Assembly (NCBI GenBank): GCA_021495925.1
Contig: JAKEKT010000014.1
Coordinates: 186,001 to 250,000, forward strand
Origin: Diplodia intermedia
Lineage: Eukaryota > Ascomycota > Dothideomycetes > Botryosphaeriales > Botryosphaeriaceae
Length of the DNA stretch: 64,000 nucleotides
Reading direction: 5' to 3'
In this document: in pieces, positions 21,442 to 32,159 of the stretch
Layout: the number at the start of each line of letters is the position of its first letter
Numbering within the stretch: position 1 is the stretch's first letter
The notes under the pieces: generated by a model
The model's database searches: none
What the model was told of the DNA's origin: nothing
Seen by the model: only the letters and a program-made list of their open reading frames with translations
Position numbers and translations under genes: made by a program

Positions 21442-24400
21442 TCAAAGCTTCGAGCTGACCCTCACCCCCGCCTTCGCCTTCTCCAACTGCTCCTCCTTCA
21501 GCTTCTTCCTCCTCCGCTCCTCCATCATCCTCTTTATCTCGTTCATGTTCCCCGCCCTCCTCTCGACCTCCGGCAAATACTCCCTGAGCCACTGTCTCGC
21601 CCCGTCCTCCCCGCTCCAATCCACATACACCCGCCTGGGCTGCTGATCCCCTTCATTCTTCGCCCCGGCCATCTCCCTCACCCGCTCCAACAGCCCGTCG
21701 TCCAAATACAACCCCCGGCTCCTCTCCTCGTCCAGCACGCTCCTTACGACCCCCACCCGGCCGCCCTCGACGGCCCACTCCAGCACCGCCTTCGGCTCTA
21801 TGGGTGCTACGCCGTTGTTTCGGATCGCCTGCGCGCCGAGGAGCAAGCCGACAACGCGCCCGACGCCCCACCTGTTATCCTCGGTGCGCACCGCGTAGTC
21901 TAGCGCCGTCATGCCGCGCGCGTCGTGCAGGTCTGTCCGGGCGGAGAGGGAGAGTAGTCTCTCGACGACGCCCGCCGACGCGGCTTCGGCGGCGTAGCTG
22001 AGGGGCGTGCGGCCGGCAGCGTCTTGTTCATTGATAATTTTCGCGATGTCGCCGTCGCCGTCAGTGGGGTTGTGTGTGGCGGCAGCCCCGGCCGCGATGA
22101 CGGTGTCCAAGATGGCGGTGAAAGCGGAGATCGAGCGCATTTGTGCGGCGTGCGAGAGCGGGGTGCGGTTGTCGGTGTCACGGAGGGAGGGGTCGGTGAG
22201 GGGGTTGGCGAGGAGGGTTGTGAGGAGGGCCTTGGAGGCGTCCATGCCGTTGGCATGGGCGTCATCGTCGACGTGACGGGTAGAGAGGAGGCGGATGGCG
22301 TGGATGAGTGGGGTGTGGCGGGTGGGAGTGGTGTCGGGGATGTTGGGGTTAATCTTGGGATTGGCGACGAGGGCAGTGGCAAGGGTGAAGTTGCGGGTCA
22401 TTATGGCGGTCGTGAGGGGCGTGTGGCCGGTGGCGTCGTGGAGGGAGAGGTGGGCGGGAGAGAAACTAGCGAGGGCGGGCTGGATGGAAGAGAGGAAGGA
22501 GTGCTCAACGATGTAGTGGAGTAGGGTTGTGGCGCCGGTGGGGCGACTGATGGGGTTGGATGTGTCGAAAATGCTGGCGAGCTTGTTGTGAGGATGCAGG
22601 GCGATGCTGAGATAGCGCCATGTCTTGAAGTAGTTGACTTCGGGAGACCAGAACGAGTAGTCGACGAGGCTTGGGAGAGGAACACCAGCGTCATCCAATT
22701 CCCTGAGGTGATAGTCCAAGGAAGAAACAAGGTAGTCAGCGAAGGGGAACCGTTCCCTTGTCTGCCGGGCTATGGTTTTGGCAAGCCATGAGAATGTCTC
22801 TTGTAGATGTGACGTTGCTTTCGAGGATGAGAGGTCGCTGATTGTACTCAGGTTGTGGTTTCCTTGAAGATCGAGGTTCCAGACTCTGGCAACCGTTTTG
22901 ATGTCCTCGGAGACGCGCAGAATACCATCGCTTGTTAAGCTGTCTCCGCTTGTAAGAGAAGCATCGATTCTCAGCAATATTTCCGCTGCCTTTGATCTTG
23001 CCTGCTTTTCTTCAAGGACGTCTTGCTTCGTCAAGTAGCCCAGGCACATGCCTAAGATTTGAACGTGAGCTGTGATGCCCGTGGAATGTAGAGATACGCC
23101 ACTGAGATCGCTAAGGCCGCCATCCAAGAGATAGTATGGGATAGAATGGTGGAGAAATTGGATCTTGTTCTGCTCAAGCGCGTCATCCAGTGGCTGCTCG
23201 CAGCGTGTCTTGACTTCTATGAGGCCCCTTGAGCTTTCTTCGATGCGATAGGGCGCGTCCAGAATCCTCCTGAGTGGAGCGCATGAATTCTGCAGCTCTG
23301 CGGTGGAGAGCGGTCTCTTTGCAAAACAGAGGCACTGGAACAATTGCTGTACTTTGGAGTTCTCTTCGGCGTCCACATCCTCCATCAGGATTCGATAAAG
23401 CTGCGGAAGGTCGTTAGGGATGTTTTCCAGTCTCTTCTCGAGGGCTGGAGGCTCAAGGCCGGCTCTCTTTAGCCGGGCTATTTCGTCGGCTACCACGCGC
23501 GCCCACTGGAAACTTCCAGCTGCTTTCTGCTCAATACGTTGTTCAAGCTTCATCCCTTCCTGCTCTTCTTGCTCACCAAAGCGCCGCATCCTTTGATACA
23601 CCATGTTCCGGATATCATCGCGATTGTGCAATTCCACATCAACCCGGGCATCGTCATTGGAGGCCCAACGCCCTGGATCATAGCAGGAGATGCAGAGTCT
23701 CACGTCGAGCTTTGATCCGTGCGTGGTGGCCAAGAAGTCCTTCACCATGTCCATTGCACCAGCTTCCTCAAGGCCATCGATGACAAAGGTCACAGGTATT
23801 TTCTCGGCGATACTGGGTAGGAAGCCGAAGAAGCGGACGCGCAGAAAATCCGCCATCGAGTTCGACGAGTCTTTTACGACTTGGGGGTCGCTCAAGCGCT
23901 TCCACATGCGTTCGAGCTCTGTGGTGTAACGAAATTCGTGGGGGAGCATCTGAGTAAGCAGGTGGCGGTAGCACCCTTCCCGAGAGTTGTGGATGAAAGA
24001 GGGGCGGCCGTCAAAAAAATACGACAGAACCAGGCGGCCATGCTCAGACCTGAGGTGCTGTGTAATGCGTTTCATCGCAGTTGATTTGCCAGCACCGGAG
24101 GGACCGCAGACCCAGAGAAGCTTTCTCGGAGCTTCCGGCCAGGCGCGGAAGCTATCATGGTGGATGATCCAGTCGCAGGATCCTTCTGCAAGCTCGATGT
24201 CGGCCTCGCGATAGTTCTGGTGGGGAAAGGAGAGCTGTTGGAGACAGGCTTTCTGCTTCTCGGTAAGGGTGACGACGTCGGGCTTCAGAGTCAGCTGCAA
24301 ATGGTACAGCTTTCCAGTCTTATCTGTCACGGTAACCGAGGTGTCGGATGGTGGGAGCAGAGTGGATGGGGGGGTTTCCAAGCTCAGCGTGGCAATCATC

Positions 24401-24588
24401 AGTTGCGGGATGCCGGGCGTCAGGTCGGGAAACTCTGAGTCGAAATCCAAAGTGTGGATGTTGATGGTATGCTCGGGCAATTGCGGCCAAGCCTTCGTGA
24501 CGAGAGCTCGCACGTGGCTCCTGGTAGCTGAGTAACCATTGCAGAGAGTCGATAGGACGCGAAGGTCGTATAGTGTGACTTTGTCCAT
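21442..24588 (-). CDS. NACHT-ankyrin NLR-like protein
   Basis: Single exon of 1048 residues starting MDKVTLYDLRV; no earlier in-frame ATG exists. Residues of about 1-105 form a compact region I cannot assign. Residues 112-150 (KACLQQLSFPHQNYREADIE...) are the segment that precedes the NTPase in many fungal NLRs. The NACHT-type NTPase follows: Walker A GPSGAGKST at 162-170 and a Walker-B-like strand VTFVIDGLEEA at 266-276. A helical region extends to about 660. The C-terminal part (about 660-935) holds around five ankyrin units, for example DATGHTPLTTAIM, DNRTPLSHAAQM, AAGRTPLSYAAEA and ARGMTALDYAVR, and ends in a charged helix. Such STAND proteins act as switches in heterokaryon incompatibility or detection of foreign cells, with the N-terminal part as effector. 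Its role here is inferred. Confidence 0.88.
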   Translation of the reverse strand: MDKVTLYDLRVLSTLCNGYSATRSHVRALVTKAWPQLPEHTINIHTLDFDSEFPDLTPGIPQLMIATLSLETPPSTLLPPSDTSVTVTDKTGKLYHLQLTLKPDVVTLTEKQKACLQQLSFPHQNYREADIELAEGSCDWIIHHDSFRAWPEAPRKLLWVCGPSGAGKSTAMKRITQHLRSEHGRLVLSYFFDGRPSFIHNSREGCYRHLLTQMLPHEFRYTTELERMWKRLSDPQVVKDSSNSMADFLRVRFFGFLPSIAEKIPVTFVIDGLEEAGAMDMVKDFLATTHGSKLDVRLCISCYDPGRWASNDDARVDVELHNRDDIRNMVYQRMRRFGEQEEQEGMKLEQRIEQKAAGSFQWARVVADEIARLKRAGLEPPALEKRLENIPNDLPQLYRILMEDVDAEENSKVQQLFQCLCFAKRPLSTAELQNSCAPLRRILDAPYRIEESSRGLIEVKTRCEQPLDDALEQNKIQFLHHSIPYYLLDGGLSDLSGVSLHSTGITAHVQILGMCLGYLTKQDVLEEKQARSKAAEILLRIDASLTSGDSLTSDGILRVSEDIKTVARVWNLDLQGNHNLSTISDLSSSKATSHLQETFSWLAKTIARQTRERFPFADYLVSSLDYHLRELDDAGVPLPSLVDYSFWSPEVNYFKTWRYLSIALHPHNKLASIFDTSNPISRPTGATTLLHYIVEHSFLSSIQPALASFSPAHLSLHDATGHTPLTTAIMTRNFTLATALVANPKINPNIPDTTPTRHTPLIHAIRLLSTRHVDDDAHANGMDASKALLTTLLANPLTDPSLRDTDNRTPLSHAAQMRSISAFTAILDTVIAAGAAATHNPTDGDGDIAKIINEQDAAGRTPLSYAAEAASAGVVERLLSLSARTDLHDARGMTALDYAVRTEDNRWGVGRVVGLLLGAQAIRNNGVAPIEPKAVLEWAVEGGRVGVVRSVLDEERSRGLYLDDGLLERVREMAGAKNEGDQQPRRVYVDWSGEDGARQWLREYLPEVERRAGNMNEIKRMMEERRRKKLKEEQLEKAKAGVRVSSKL

Positions 24589-25536
24589 GGAAGCTGTTTG
24601 GGTGTTGTTTTGGTAGGGTGACGAGGTAGCGTATGCGCTAGGCAGCAGCTTTGTACCCCGCGACAAGCAGGCACGAGGGTGGTTGATACATGTGCGCTGG
24701 CGTCCAAGCTCGGCGGATGGTGGCTGTGAACGTCAGGCGCAGAGCCCGCTGAATCCTTCGGTCCGAGCGTCGCAACGTGGCCCCGGTCGGATCGCAGATG
24801 GATTGAGAGATTTTCGAGATGGCATGTAAGCGGGCAGTGTCGTGCAAAGAAGGTGCTGGTGCCTGGTGCCTGCCGGAGTTCAAGCACCTGCCCCTAGCCC
24901 GTTTCGGAGCGATAAGCGAGCTGTGACAAGAATGCTTCCCAGGTCAATGCAACACATGTACCTTATATAATCATTTGCCCGCAATGCAATGTCCTCTGTG
25001 GCATGTAATTCAGGTCCATGGCGGGGGAATTAGAAGAGACCAAGAACCTGCACCTTCAAGTGATCCTAAACATGTCCTCTCGCATGTCCGTGAACAGGCT
25101 TCTAAATGCCAATGCCTCTGATATCGCTCATGAAGGAGATAGAGCATGCGTTATGGTCTACTACTAAACCCAATAATCCGTCACCGCGGGCATCTTTGGA
25201 AGCGTTGTCGGAACACTAAACCTATTCGAGCCGCCGTCAATCTAACGCTCCTTTTCCTTATCCTCGGCCCCCACCCGGAGCCTCAACACTTTAAAATACG
25301 ATGACGCCAGTTACCTCTCTCTTCTGCCCGGTTTCCAGTGTGATACGCCGCCGATTCTTGACAAGGCTAAGAACTTAATCCGCCCCCAGCCTCCCTTCGG
25401 ACTGTTTCCCGACGAACTGGAAAGACACCGGGGAGAACCCGCACCTGTACTGGCTTCGTACGCCGAAGAGATCCAAGTCAGCAGCAGCAACAACAACAAC
25501 AGCAACCAATACAAGCATCAGATCACGCCTGCAAGG
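24589..25536. other. Gene-free interval between divergent genes
   Basis: Upstream region of both the NLR-like gene (minus) and the Cys-rich membrane protein (plus). Just before the latter there is a short CAACAACAACAACAGCAACC leader at 25488-25507, within a likely 5' UTR. No other gene is supported. Confidence 0.5.
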
Positions 25537-26382
25537 ATGCTTCGATCACTCCTGCAACCCCTGCTCTTCCTCCTCCTCGCCCTCACTCCAACGCCCAGCC
25601 ACAGCCTCACCACCTCATGCTACGACCTCCTCGGCAACGCCCTCTCCTCCGATTACGCGCCATGCAACAGCTCTTCGTCCGCAACGGCCAGCGCCTGCTG
25701 CTTGACCAACCGTGAGAACGACGCCGACATCTGCCTCGACAGCGGCCTGTGCATGTCGACCAGCACCGGCTGGACGGGCTTCCTGTGGGCGGACGGGTGC
25801 ACGGATGCCTCGGGCGACGACGATGCCTGCCCGAAGCTCTGTGACGGCAGTGAGTGATCCTTTATTCTTCGTTTCCTCTTTCCCTTTTTCCCCCCTTTCC
25901 TATTCTGCCTTGCCATCGGTATTAAACCAAGGCGCACGACAGAGGCTGACTCCGCCACAGTCCGCGGCTCCGATTGGACGTCTGCAAACGTCCTGCAGTG
26001 CTCGCCCGGGACGTGGTGCTGCCGGGAGTCGACCGACAGTCCGAGCTGCTGCGACAACTCGAGTGCGACCGTCAAGGCCACAAGCATTGGCTCACTCATG
26101 CTGGCGTCGGCCCAGAGTACGTCTAGTGGCAATGTCGAGGCTGGCAGCGAATCCAAAGGAACCGACAGCTCAGTCGTGGCTATTGTCGGTGGTGTGCTGG
26201 GTGGGCTGTTGGGTGCAACGTGGCTGATCTTGGCGGTGGTGCTGTGCAAGTGGCGGGGGTTGAAAAAGGCGCAAGGCTGGGAGCGTACGAAAGGTGGTGA
26301 TAGCGGTATCTTTGGGGGAGATGGCTCGCAGCGCACCATGGCAGAGTTGGAGGGACGAGAACGGCGTGAATTAGAGGCATGA
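25537..26382 (+). CDS. Cys-rich single-pass membrane protein
   Basis: Exons 25537-25849 and 25961-26382 give 244 residues. Residues 1-23 are a signal peptide (LLQPLLFLLLALTPTPSHS). The ectodomain (24 to about 150) has many Cys residues, including paired Cys (SACCLT, TWCCRE, SCCDN), likely forming disulfides. A Ser/Gly-rich stalk is followed by one membrane helix (VVAIVGGVLGGLLGATWLIL) and a cytosolic tail of about 45 residues with KKAQGWERTKGGD. This layout is common in Pezizomycotina cell-surface proteins of unknown role. Its 3' end converges on the DUF2235 gene. Confidence 0.85.
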
Positions 26383-26671
26383 AGCGTCCAAACCCGAGTT
26401 TTTCCCACGTCTTCTTGACCGCCGCAGGATTGGCCGTGATTGATAAGTGACCCGTTTGGCAGGCGAGTGCTTTGCTCGTAGTCACACAGACAGCAGCACA
26501 ACTGTACAAACCAAAAGACCACGAACTGCACCATTGCCATCAACGCGAATTCCATCAACCACCCGCTTTTTCGAGTCCTGGATCAAAGCTACACTAAGTC
26601 AGCTACAACAAACCCACTGCCTACCCTCCTCCTTCCTCACCCACCCCATCCAGCCCATCCATCCACACCCA

Positions 26672-28940
26672 TCAAGAAGCCCTCTGCACCTCCCCACCAT
26701 TCATCATCGGATCAAAAGCCTCATCCATCCCCTGATCAGCCGGCAGCTTATGAACCCCATTCGACCCGTTGTTCATCTTCCCTCCCTTACTCTTCTTCCC
26801 ACCCTTCCCATGCACATTCTCCCTCTGATCCCTCTGCTCCCTCTCCGCCCCCTCCTCCCCTGCAACCCCGTGAACATGGGCCGCACGATGATGATGATGG
26901 TCCGCCACCCCCGAAACCTCCTCCTCCTCCCTCACATGCCCGTGCCTCATCGCCTCCCTGACGCCCGCATGCACCACCACCTCGCCCAGGGCCTCCCTCC
27001 CCTTCTCGCCCACGCCCCTCGCCGCCATCAGCGACTCGACCATCCACTTCGGGCCCAGCTTGCCGCCGACCTTGTCCCAGATCTGATCGCCCTCGTGCGG
27101 ATGGTGATGATGCTCGTCCTTCGGACCCTGCCACGTCGTCCGCGTCCAAAACTGCAGCCGCCCGTCGCTTTTCGGTTGCTGCTGCTCGTTGACCATGCCC
27201 TTGTCGCCGTCGACGGTGGTGGTGGTGGTCGGGGCGGCGGCGGCGGGACCGTACACCGCGGCCTCGGCGATGAGCTTCTTGTTGCGGCGCAGCAGCCGCT
27301 GCTTGAGCTTCGGGGGCAGCAGGGAAGCCTCGAAGTTGTGGCGGCCGTGGACCTCGCGGATGACCCACTCGCTGAGCTCGCGGCGCGGCTCCTCCCGGGC
27401 GTGGAACGGCCACAGCGCGGGCACGGCGGGCCGCACCCAGACGGCGCCGTTGCCGTCGGGGCTCTCGTTCCAGTGCCACCTCGGCACGCCGAGCTGGGGG
27501 AGGAGCTGCAGGTTCAGCCCCCAGCGGCCGCCGAGCGCGGGCGGGTCGTACGGCAGCCAGCCGCGCTTGGTCGCCTCGACGCGGTACTGCACGCTGGGGT
27601 GCAGCGTCTCGTTGGTGCGCGACGCCCACTGCCGGTTGTTGACGTGGTACATGCCGGGCGTGCGCGTGCGGCTGCCGCCCATGATGCCCAGGTTGAAGAA
27701 CTGCAAGACGTTCATCATGTCGACCTCGTACGCCGTGGCCCAGTTGACGCGGTCCGTGTCTTCCTTGAGCAGGATCTTGCGGCACGCTTCCTTGTCAAAG
27801 TGGAGCAGGCCATCGACCTGGTCGCACATCCAGGCGAGCGTGATGTCGTGCATCTCCGAGTCCGGGAGGAGCTTGGTAAGCAGGTGGCTGTACTGCGTGT
27901 CGCCGCCGCCGATGGATTCGTGGAAACCGGGGAACCAACACTGTTTGAGATTGGGAGCTTTCTTGCCTTCCATGAAATTTTCATCGAGGTACCACAGCGT
28001 CGGAGTGAATGCGCCGCGGTGCTCGTCGAGAGCAAGGGCTTGGAAGGCGTTATCAATTCCTATTGTTCATTAGCTCGATCCGAATTGTGGGAGAGCAAGC
28101 TTGCTTGAAGCAAGACAAAACAAGAAACCTACTGGAGTTCAGCGCAGCATCGTGAAACTTGAAATAGCCGTTGATCATGGGTAACGCTTTTGACACCAGG
28201 CTATCCGGGATACCCAGTGCACCCACCTGGGTTCGAAATCAGCATCTCCTGCCCCAGCTCATATAGAACACGGATGCAGAACTCACCGTATCCCATACTC
28301 CGACCACCTTGATTCTCACCCTCGGGTACATCTTACCGCGTCTTCTCCCTTCCTCGTTGGCGTCGCGGTGGAGATCGGAGATGAACTGATGGTCTTCCTG
28401 CTTCAACAAGCCCCCCAATGCCTTCACCTTATCGATGAATTTGATATTTCCGAGGTTTTTCCTGCCCGCCATGTTTCCGATTTCCCGGTAGAGTCGATAG
28501 GCACGCCGGAATTCTTCTAGATAAGCGGGTCTGATCAACCCAAGCTCGGTCACAAGCCCTGCCAAAGCACGCGCCGTAAAAGCGCCCCGCGAGAATCCAA
28601 ACACAAAGATCTCGTCTGCAGCATGCAGATGATCCGCCGGGTGATAGTTGGTTGAGAGGTAGTGATACGCCGATAGGACATTGTCTTCAAGGCCGAACCC
28701 GAGGCCGCCTGATAAGGCGAAGTCGAGTGGGCCGTGAGTTGTAGTGCCGACGCCAGACTGGTAGTAGACAACTTGTGGGATTGGGTGCTTTCCCTCTGAC
28801 TCGGGGTGGATCATGCGACTGAGTTTCCCGATGTTTGAAAGTGCTGATGCGTTGTCCCTGTGCCTATCTGACACCTGCCAACTTCCATCGCAGCAGAGGA
28901 TGAGGCGCTTCCTGGGATCCTTGGTGTTCTGGTCCGACAT
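26672..28940 (-). CDS. DUF2235 alpha/beta hydrolase
   Basis: Exons 28940-28287, 28226-28133 and 28059-26672 give 711 residues. The DUF2235 family (related to bacterial Tle1 phospholipases) is seen from RLILCCDGSWQ at the start, VVYYQSGVGT, the nucleophile elbow FVFGFSRGAFTARALAG (GxSxG at 115-119), VVGVWDTVGALGIP across the first intron, and NAFQALALDEHR. WFPGFHESIGGGD supplies the region of the catalytic His. The last roughly 250 residues are low complexity, with His runs and Lys/Glu-rich segments and no recognised domain. Fungal members are numerous and mostly uncharacterised; lipid or ester hydrolysis is inferred from the family. The intron positions are well supported by phase. Confidence 0.9.
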
Positions 28941-29607
28941 GTTTGGGGAATCTTGACAAAACTTGCGATACAATAGAAAATGCGAAATTGGATATGGGAG
29001 TATGTTCAAACTTATCAAGACCATTTGTATGCACTATATAGGGCTCTTCGCATGACTTCACACACCGCTTGAACGGGAGCTGAAAACTGAAAACTGAAAA
29101 CAGAGACAAATATCCATGTGCAGCTGAATTCCGGTCAGCAGTTACGACCATCCGCGGGGCTGAGAAATGTTCAGCTGGCATGTGCACTGACATGTGCTGG
29201 AATGCTGAGAGCATAATATCCTGAAGGGGTTAGTCCAGGTCTGGAGTAGGCCAATCAAGCAGTCGGGGCTCGCGTTGTCATGTAAGCTTCGCAGCAACGA
29301 GCCATTCAAAAGGAACACTAATCGGGTATCTCGAAACTGCGTCGCCATAACCGGTAGTATCCTGCGACACTCCCGAAAGGGACAGCAGGTATTGGTCAGG
29401 AAGGAGTAAGAGGTGTCGAGGCAACGGTCTCGACTAATTCTCGACAGGGAGAGTACGAAAGCAGGAGTAAGTGAGCGACGGATGCGGAAAGGTGCCTCGT
29501 TCACGTGCGCGCATGTGAAGTGTCCGACTATCCAGACCCTCGCACATTCGAGATGCTAGAGATGATCCGTTGCTGGAAATCGGGATGATTGTATCGGATG
29601 CACCCCT
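28941..29607. other. Gene-free interval
   Basis: Upstream of the DUF2235 gene (minus) and downstream of the next minus-strand gene. A short direct repeat, CTGAAAACTGAAAACTGAAAAC at 29080-29101, is visible. No gene is supported. Confidence 0.5.
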
Positions 29608-31763
29608 TCATATGTGCAGGCGACTTGCCAGTGTATCCAGCCGCGGTTGTATCATCGGCGAGATCGCTGGCGAAATTGCCTCATGCTCCGCCCTCGCCGG
29701 GATGGTTGGAGAAGTGAGCAGCAGCGCTTCTAGCTCTGCTTTTTCGCGATCAGCAGGGAGTCCACCGGCCACGGAGGCGTTTTCCAGCTCAGTTGAGATA
29801 TCGGCCAAGGAGAAGGTCGAACGAGCATCGTCAGCTGCGCGAATCTCCTGGAAAGACTTGATGAAGCGATCAAAATCTGCGAATGGTATCGTAAGCAACG
29901 AGAACAAAAAGAGAAACAAGGACCAAGGGAAAACGCTCACCTTCAACGGTATCGAAGCGTAGGTCGAGATACTTCATGTCAATCATGAGCGCTGCCTGCT
30001 GGGGTGTTGGCTGTAAGACGTTGGGGAGGTGTTCTAGTACAGGGGTCGATGCTTCACTGGTCTGAGAGCGTCTGAAGAAGCCCCTGAACGAGCCTTTGCT
30101 TTGACCTCCCTTCGGAGGAAAGGCAAAGGAGAGCTTGACCCTCTTCTCCAGTCTCCTTGGCACGGTCTGGGCGCTGAATCGGAGAATTGGAAACTCCAGG
30201 TCCCTCCCTGCATGGTTGCCGAAAAAGGATATTGAGTGGTGGAAGGGAGGATCACGGTCCCGCCAAAATTTGACGTGGCCATGGATGGCTTCGCCGTAGG
30301 TACTTGAGCCGCTCCGGTTGCTCAGGATCAGATGGAAGTTGAAGACGTCGACGAGATGCTTATGGCGAATGTCCTCTTGGAAACAGATAAAAGGCTCGTT
30401 TTGGACGAATTCGTAGACGACGCGGGTGGAGGAGAAGAAGCGCTCCGAGTTCTCGGATCTCAGAGCAACCTTGTGGAGGGTGCTGAACTGGACGACTGAA
30501 CCTTCGCCGTGATCCTTGTGAAGAGTGAGGGGAAATGCGTTGTGGGGCACTGTGTGAATGGTCAAAGCTTGGGTTTTGTGGTCCGTGCAGGGTTGCACTT
30601 ACGGTAATGCACAAACTCCTGGTCTGAGCCCTGGATGGACCATGTTATTACGCTGCCGTCCGGATGGGTGCTTTTCCGCCAGCCGAGCAATTGTATGTCT
30701 CTCGGCAAACTTGAGTTTTCTTTGGTGTATAAACGTCTGTTTCACAGTCAGACATGGGGCACAGCTGGCCATTGCTCGGCGAACTCACAATGCTGCCACA
30801 TGGGCGGGCAGAGAAGCGGGGCCGAGAGACAGCGAAGGAAGTTTCTTGTGGATGGGCGAGGGTTCTCGTGGGGCTCTTCTCGAAGAGGTGAAGCTGGTCA
30901 TGGAACTCTGCTGCAGGCTGGGGGATGCACTGAATATCGAGGGACTGCATGTTGAACCGAGCGACGAGGGCTGGATGGACGGGGTAGCCTGGCCGCCGAT
31001 TTCAGGCGAATAGTGGGCTGGGGCTCGATTGCGCGACACCTCGGATTTTCGCTTGAGTTGGTAGCGGCCTCGGACGTCGACGCCGTGCGGGTAGTCGTCT
31101 GTCATGGAAAAGGCGGGCGCGGCTTCATTTCCGGCGTCTCTTACAACGGTCGCGGTGCAAGAGCTGCGGAGCTCGGGCGCCACTGTTTGGCGCGGCGCGG
31201 AAGCGGGTTCTGCGAGTGCTGGGCCGCGGAGGGCGGGGCTGGCGGAGGGTCCGGTGTCAGTGCGACTGTCGATTCTTGCTTGGGTTTAGCGCGTGCATTC
31301 ATCAGCTCCGATGGACAAACACCCACCCATGATCCCGGAGCAGCGCTTCGAGCTGCTCGACGCGCACCAGGAGCTCGCCGCCGAGCAGGAGGGCGCGTCC
31401 GGCCGGGAACGCGTTGCGGTCCACAACGTCGTCCTGGGCCAGCGCCGAGTCGCGGCGGAACGAGATGCATTCGTCGATGAAGCCGGCGCATTCGTCCAGC
31501 TTGCGATCGCACGCCTCGACCGCGGCTGAGCTGACATGGTGGGTGGCGGGCAGGGCGCGGAGGCAGACGAGGGCCCTGCTCAGGCGGGCGGAATGGCTGA
31601 CAAGCTGCTTGACGGCGACGTGGGTGGTCGAGGACGAGGCCCAGATGATCTTGGAGAGTTGCGACGACTTCGCAATGGCCGAGTCCAGGACGGTGGGAGC
31701 GGCCATGGCAGAGGGGCGCGATGGCAGCGGCTTGGAGGAAGGGCGGGCGGCTACGAGGGCCAT
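29608..31763 (-). CDS. Unrecognised 644-residue protein
   Basis: Five exons (31763-31327, 31274-30789, 30736-30603, 30549-29941, 29876-29608) join in phase with consensus splice sites, including a 52-bp first intron. I recognise no family. Residues 1 to about 150 are helical and Ala/Ser/Leu-rich (SQLSKIIWASSSTTHVAVKQ, then CDRKLDECAGFIDECISF). A disordered Ser/Pro-rich stretch follows (about 150-310). The middle (about 310-500) looks like a folded, beta-rich domain, with ITWSIQGSDQEFVHY, RVVYEFVQNEPFICFQED and VFNFHLILSNRSG. Residues of about 560-644 are Ala/Glu-rich helix. A second in-frame ATG giving MAAPTVLDS lies 19 codons in. The N-terminal helical part recalls the leading region of fungal STAND or signal-transduction proteins, but this is only a resemblance. 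Confidence 0.75.
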
Positions 31764-32159
31764 GGAACGAAGTGAGGACCTGGGAAAAATAAAGCAGCTC
31801 AGCGTCGCATCGCGTCGCGTCGCTTGAGGAGCGGGCCGCCGAGGCCGTCAGGATGGAAGCCGGCACAGGCGCTGAGGGTGGAGCTGCGTGTGGCGGCGGG
31901 GACGGCGCTCCTCCCGCTTACAGTCTGCATTTACGGGCCCGGCGCGGCACAGCCAATGCTAAGCCTGCAACTGCCGCAACTGTCTCGTCCTGCGGTGCGA
32001 GCTGCAGGCTGCCTTTTGCGCGCCGGACTCCACCCCCAGCACTCCTCCGTGATACTGCTCCGTCACCACCAGCTCCGGGGCGACGCCTGGATCATGCTCA
32101 TACTCGCGCTGCCGAGCATATGAGCGACCCAGGACCACGGCACCCCGCAGCCTGCCACC
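31764..32159. promoter_or_regulatory. Divergent promoter region
   Basis: About 400 GC-rich bases between the starts of the unrecognised protein gene (minus) and the phosphate transporter gene (plus). No motif was singled out; the role is inferred from orientation. Confidence 0.45.

Noticed and set aside
26447..28108. 553-codon plus-strand ORF
   Set aside because: It lies antisense to the DUF2235 gene, whose exons carry clear family motifs; this is a shadow.
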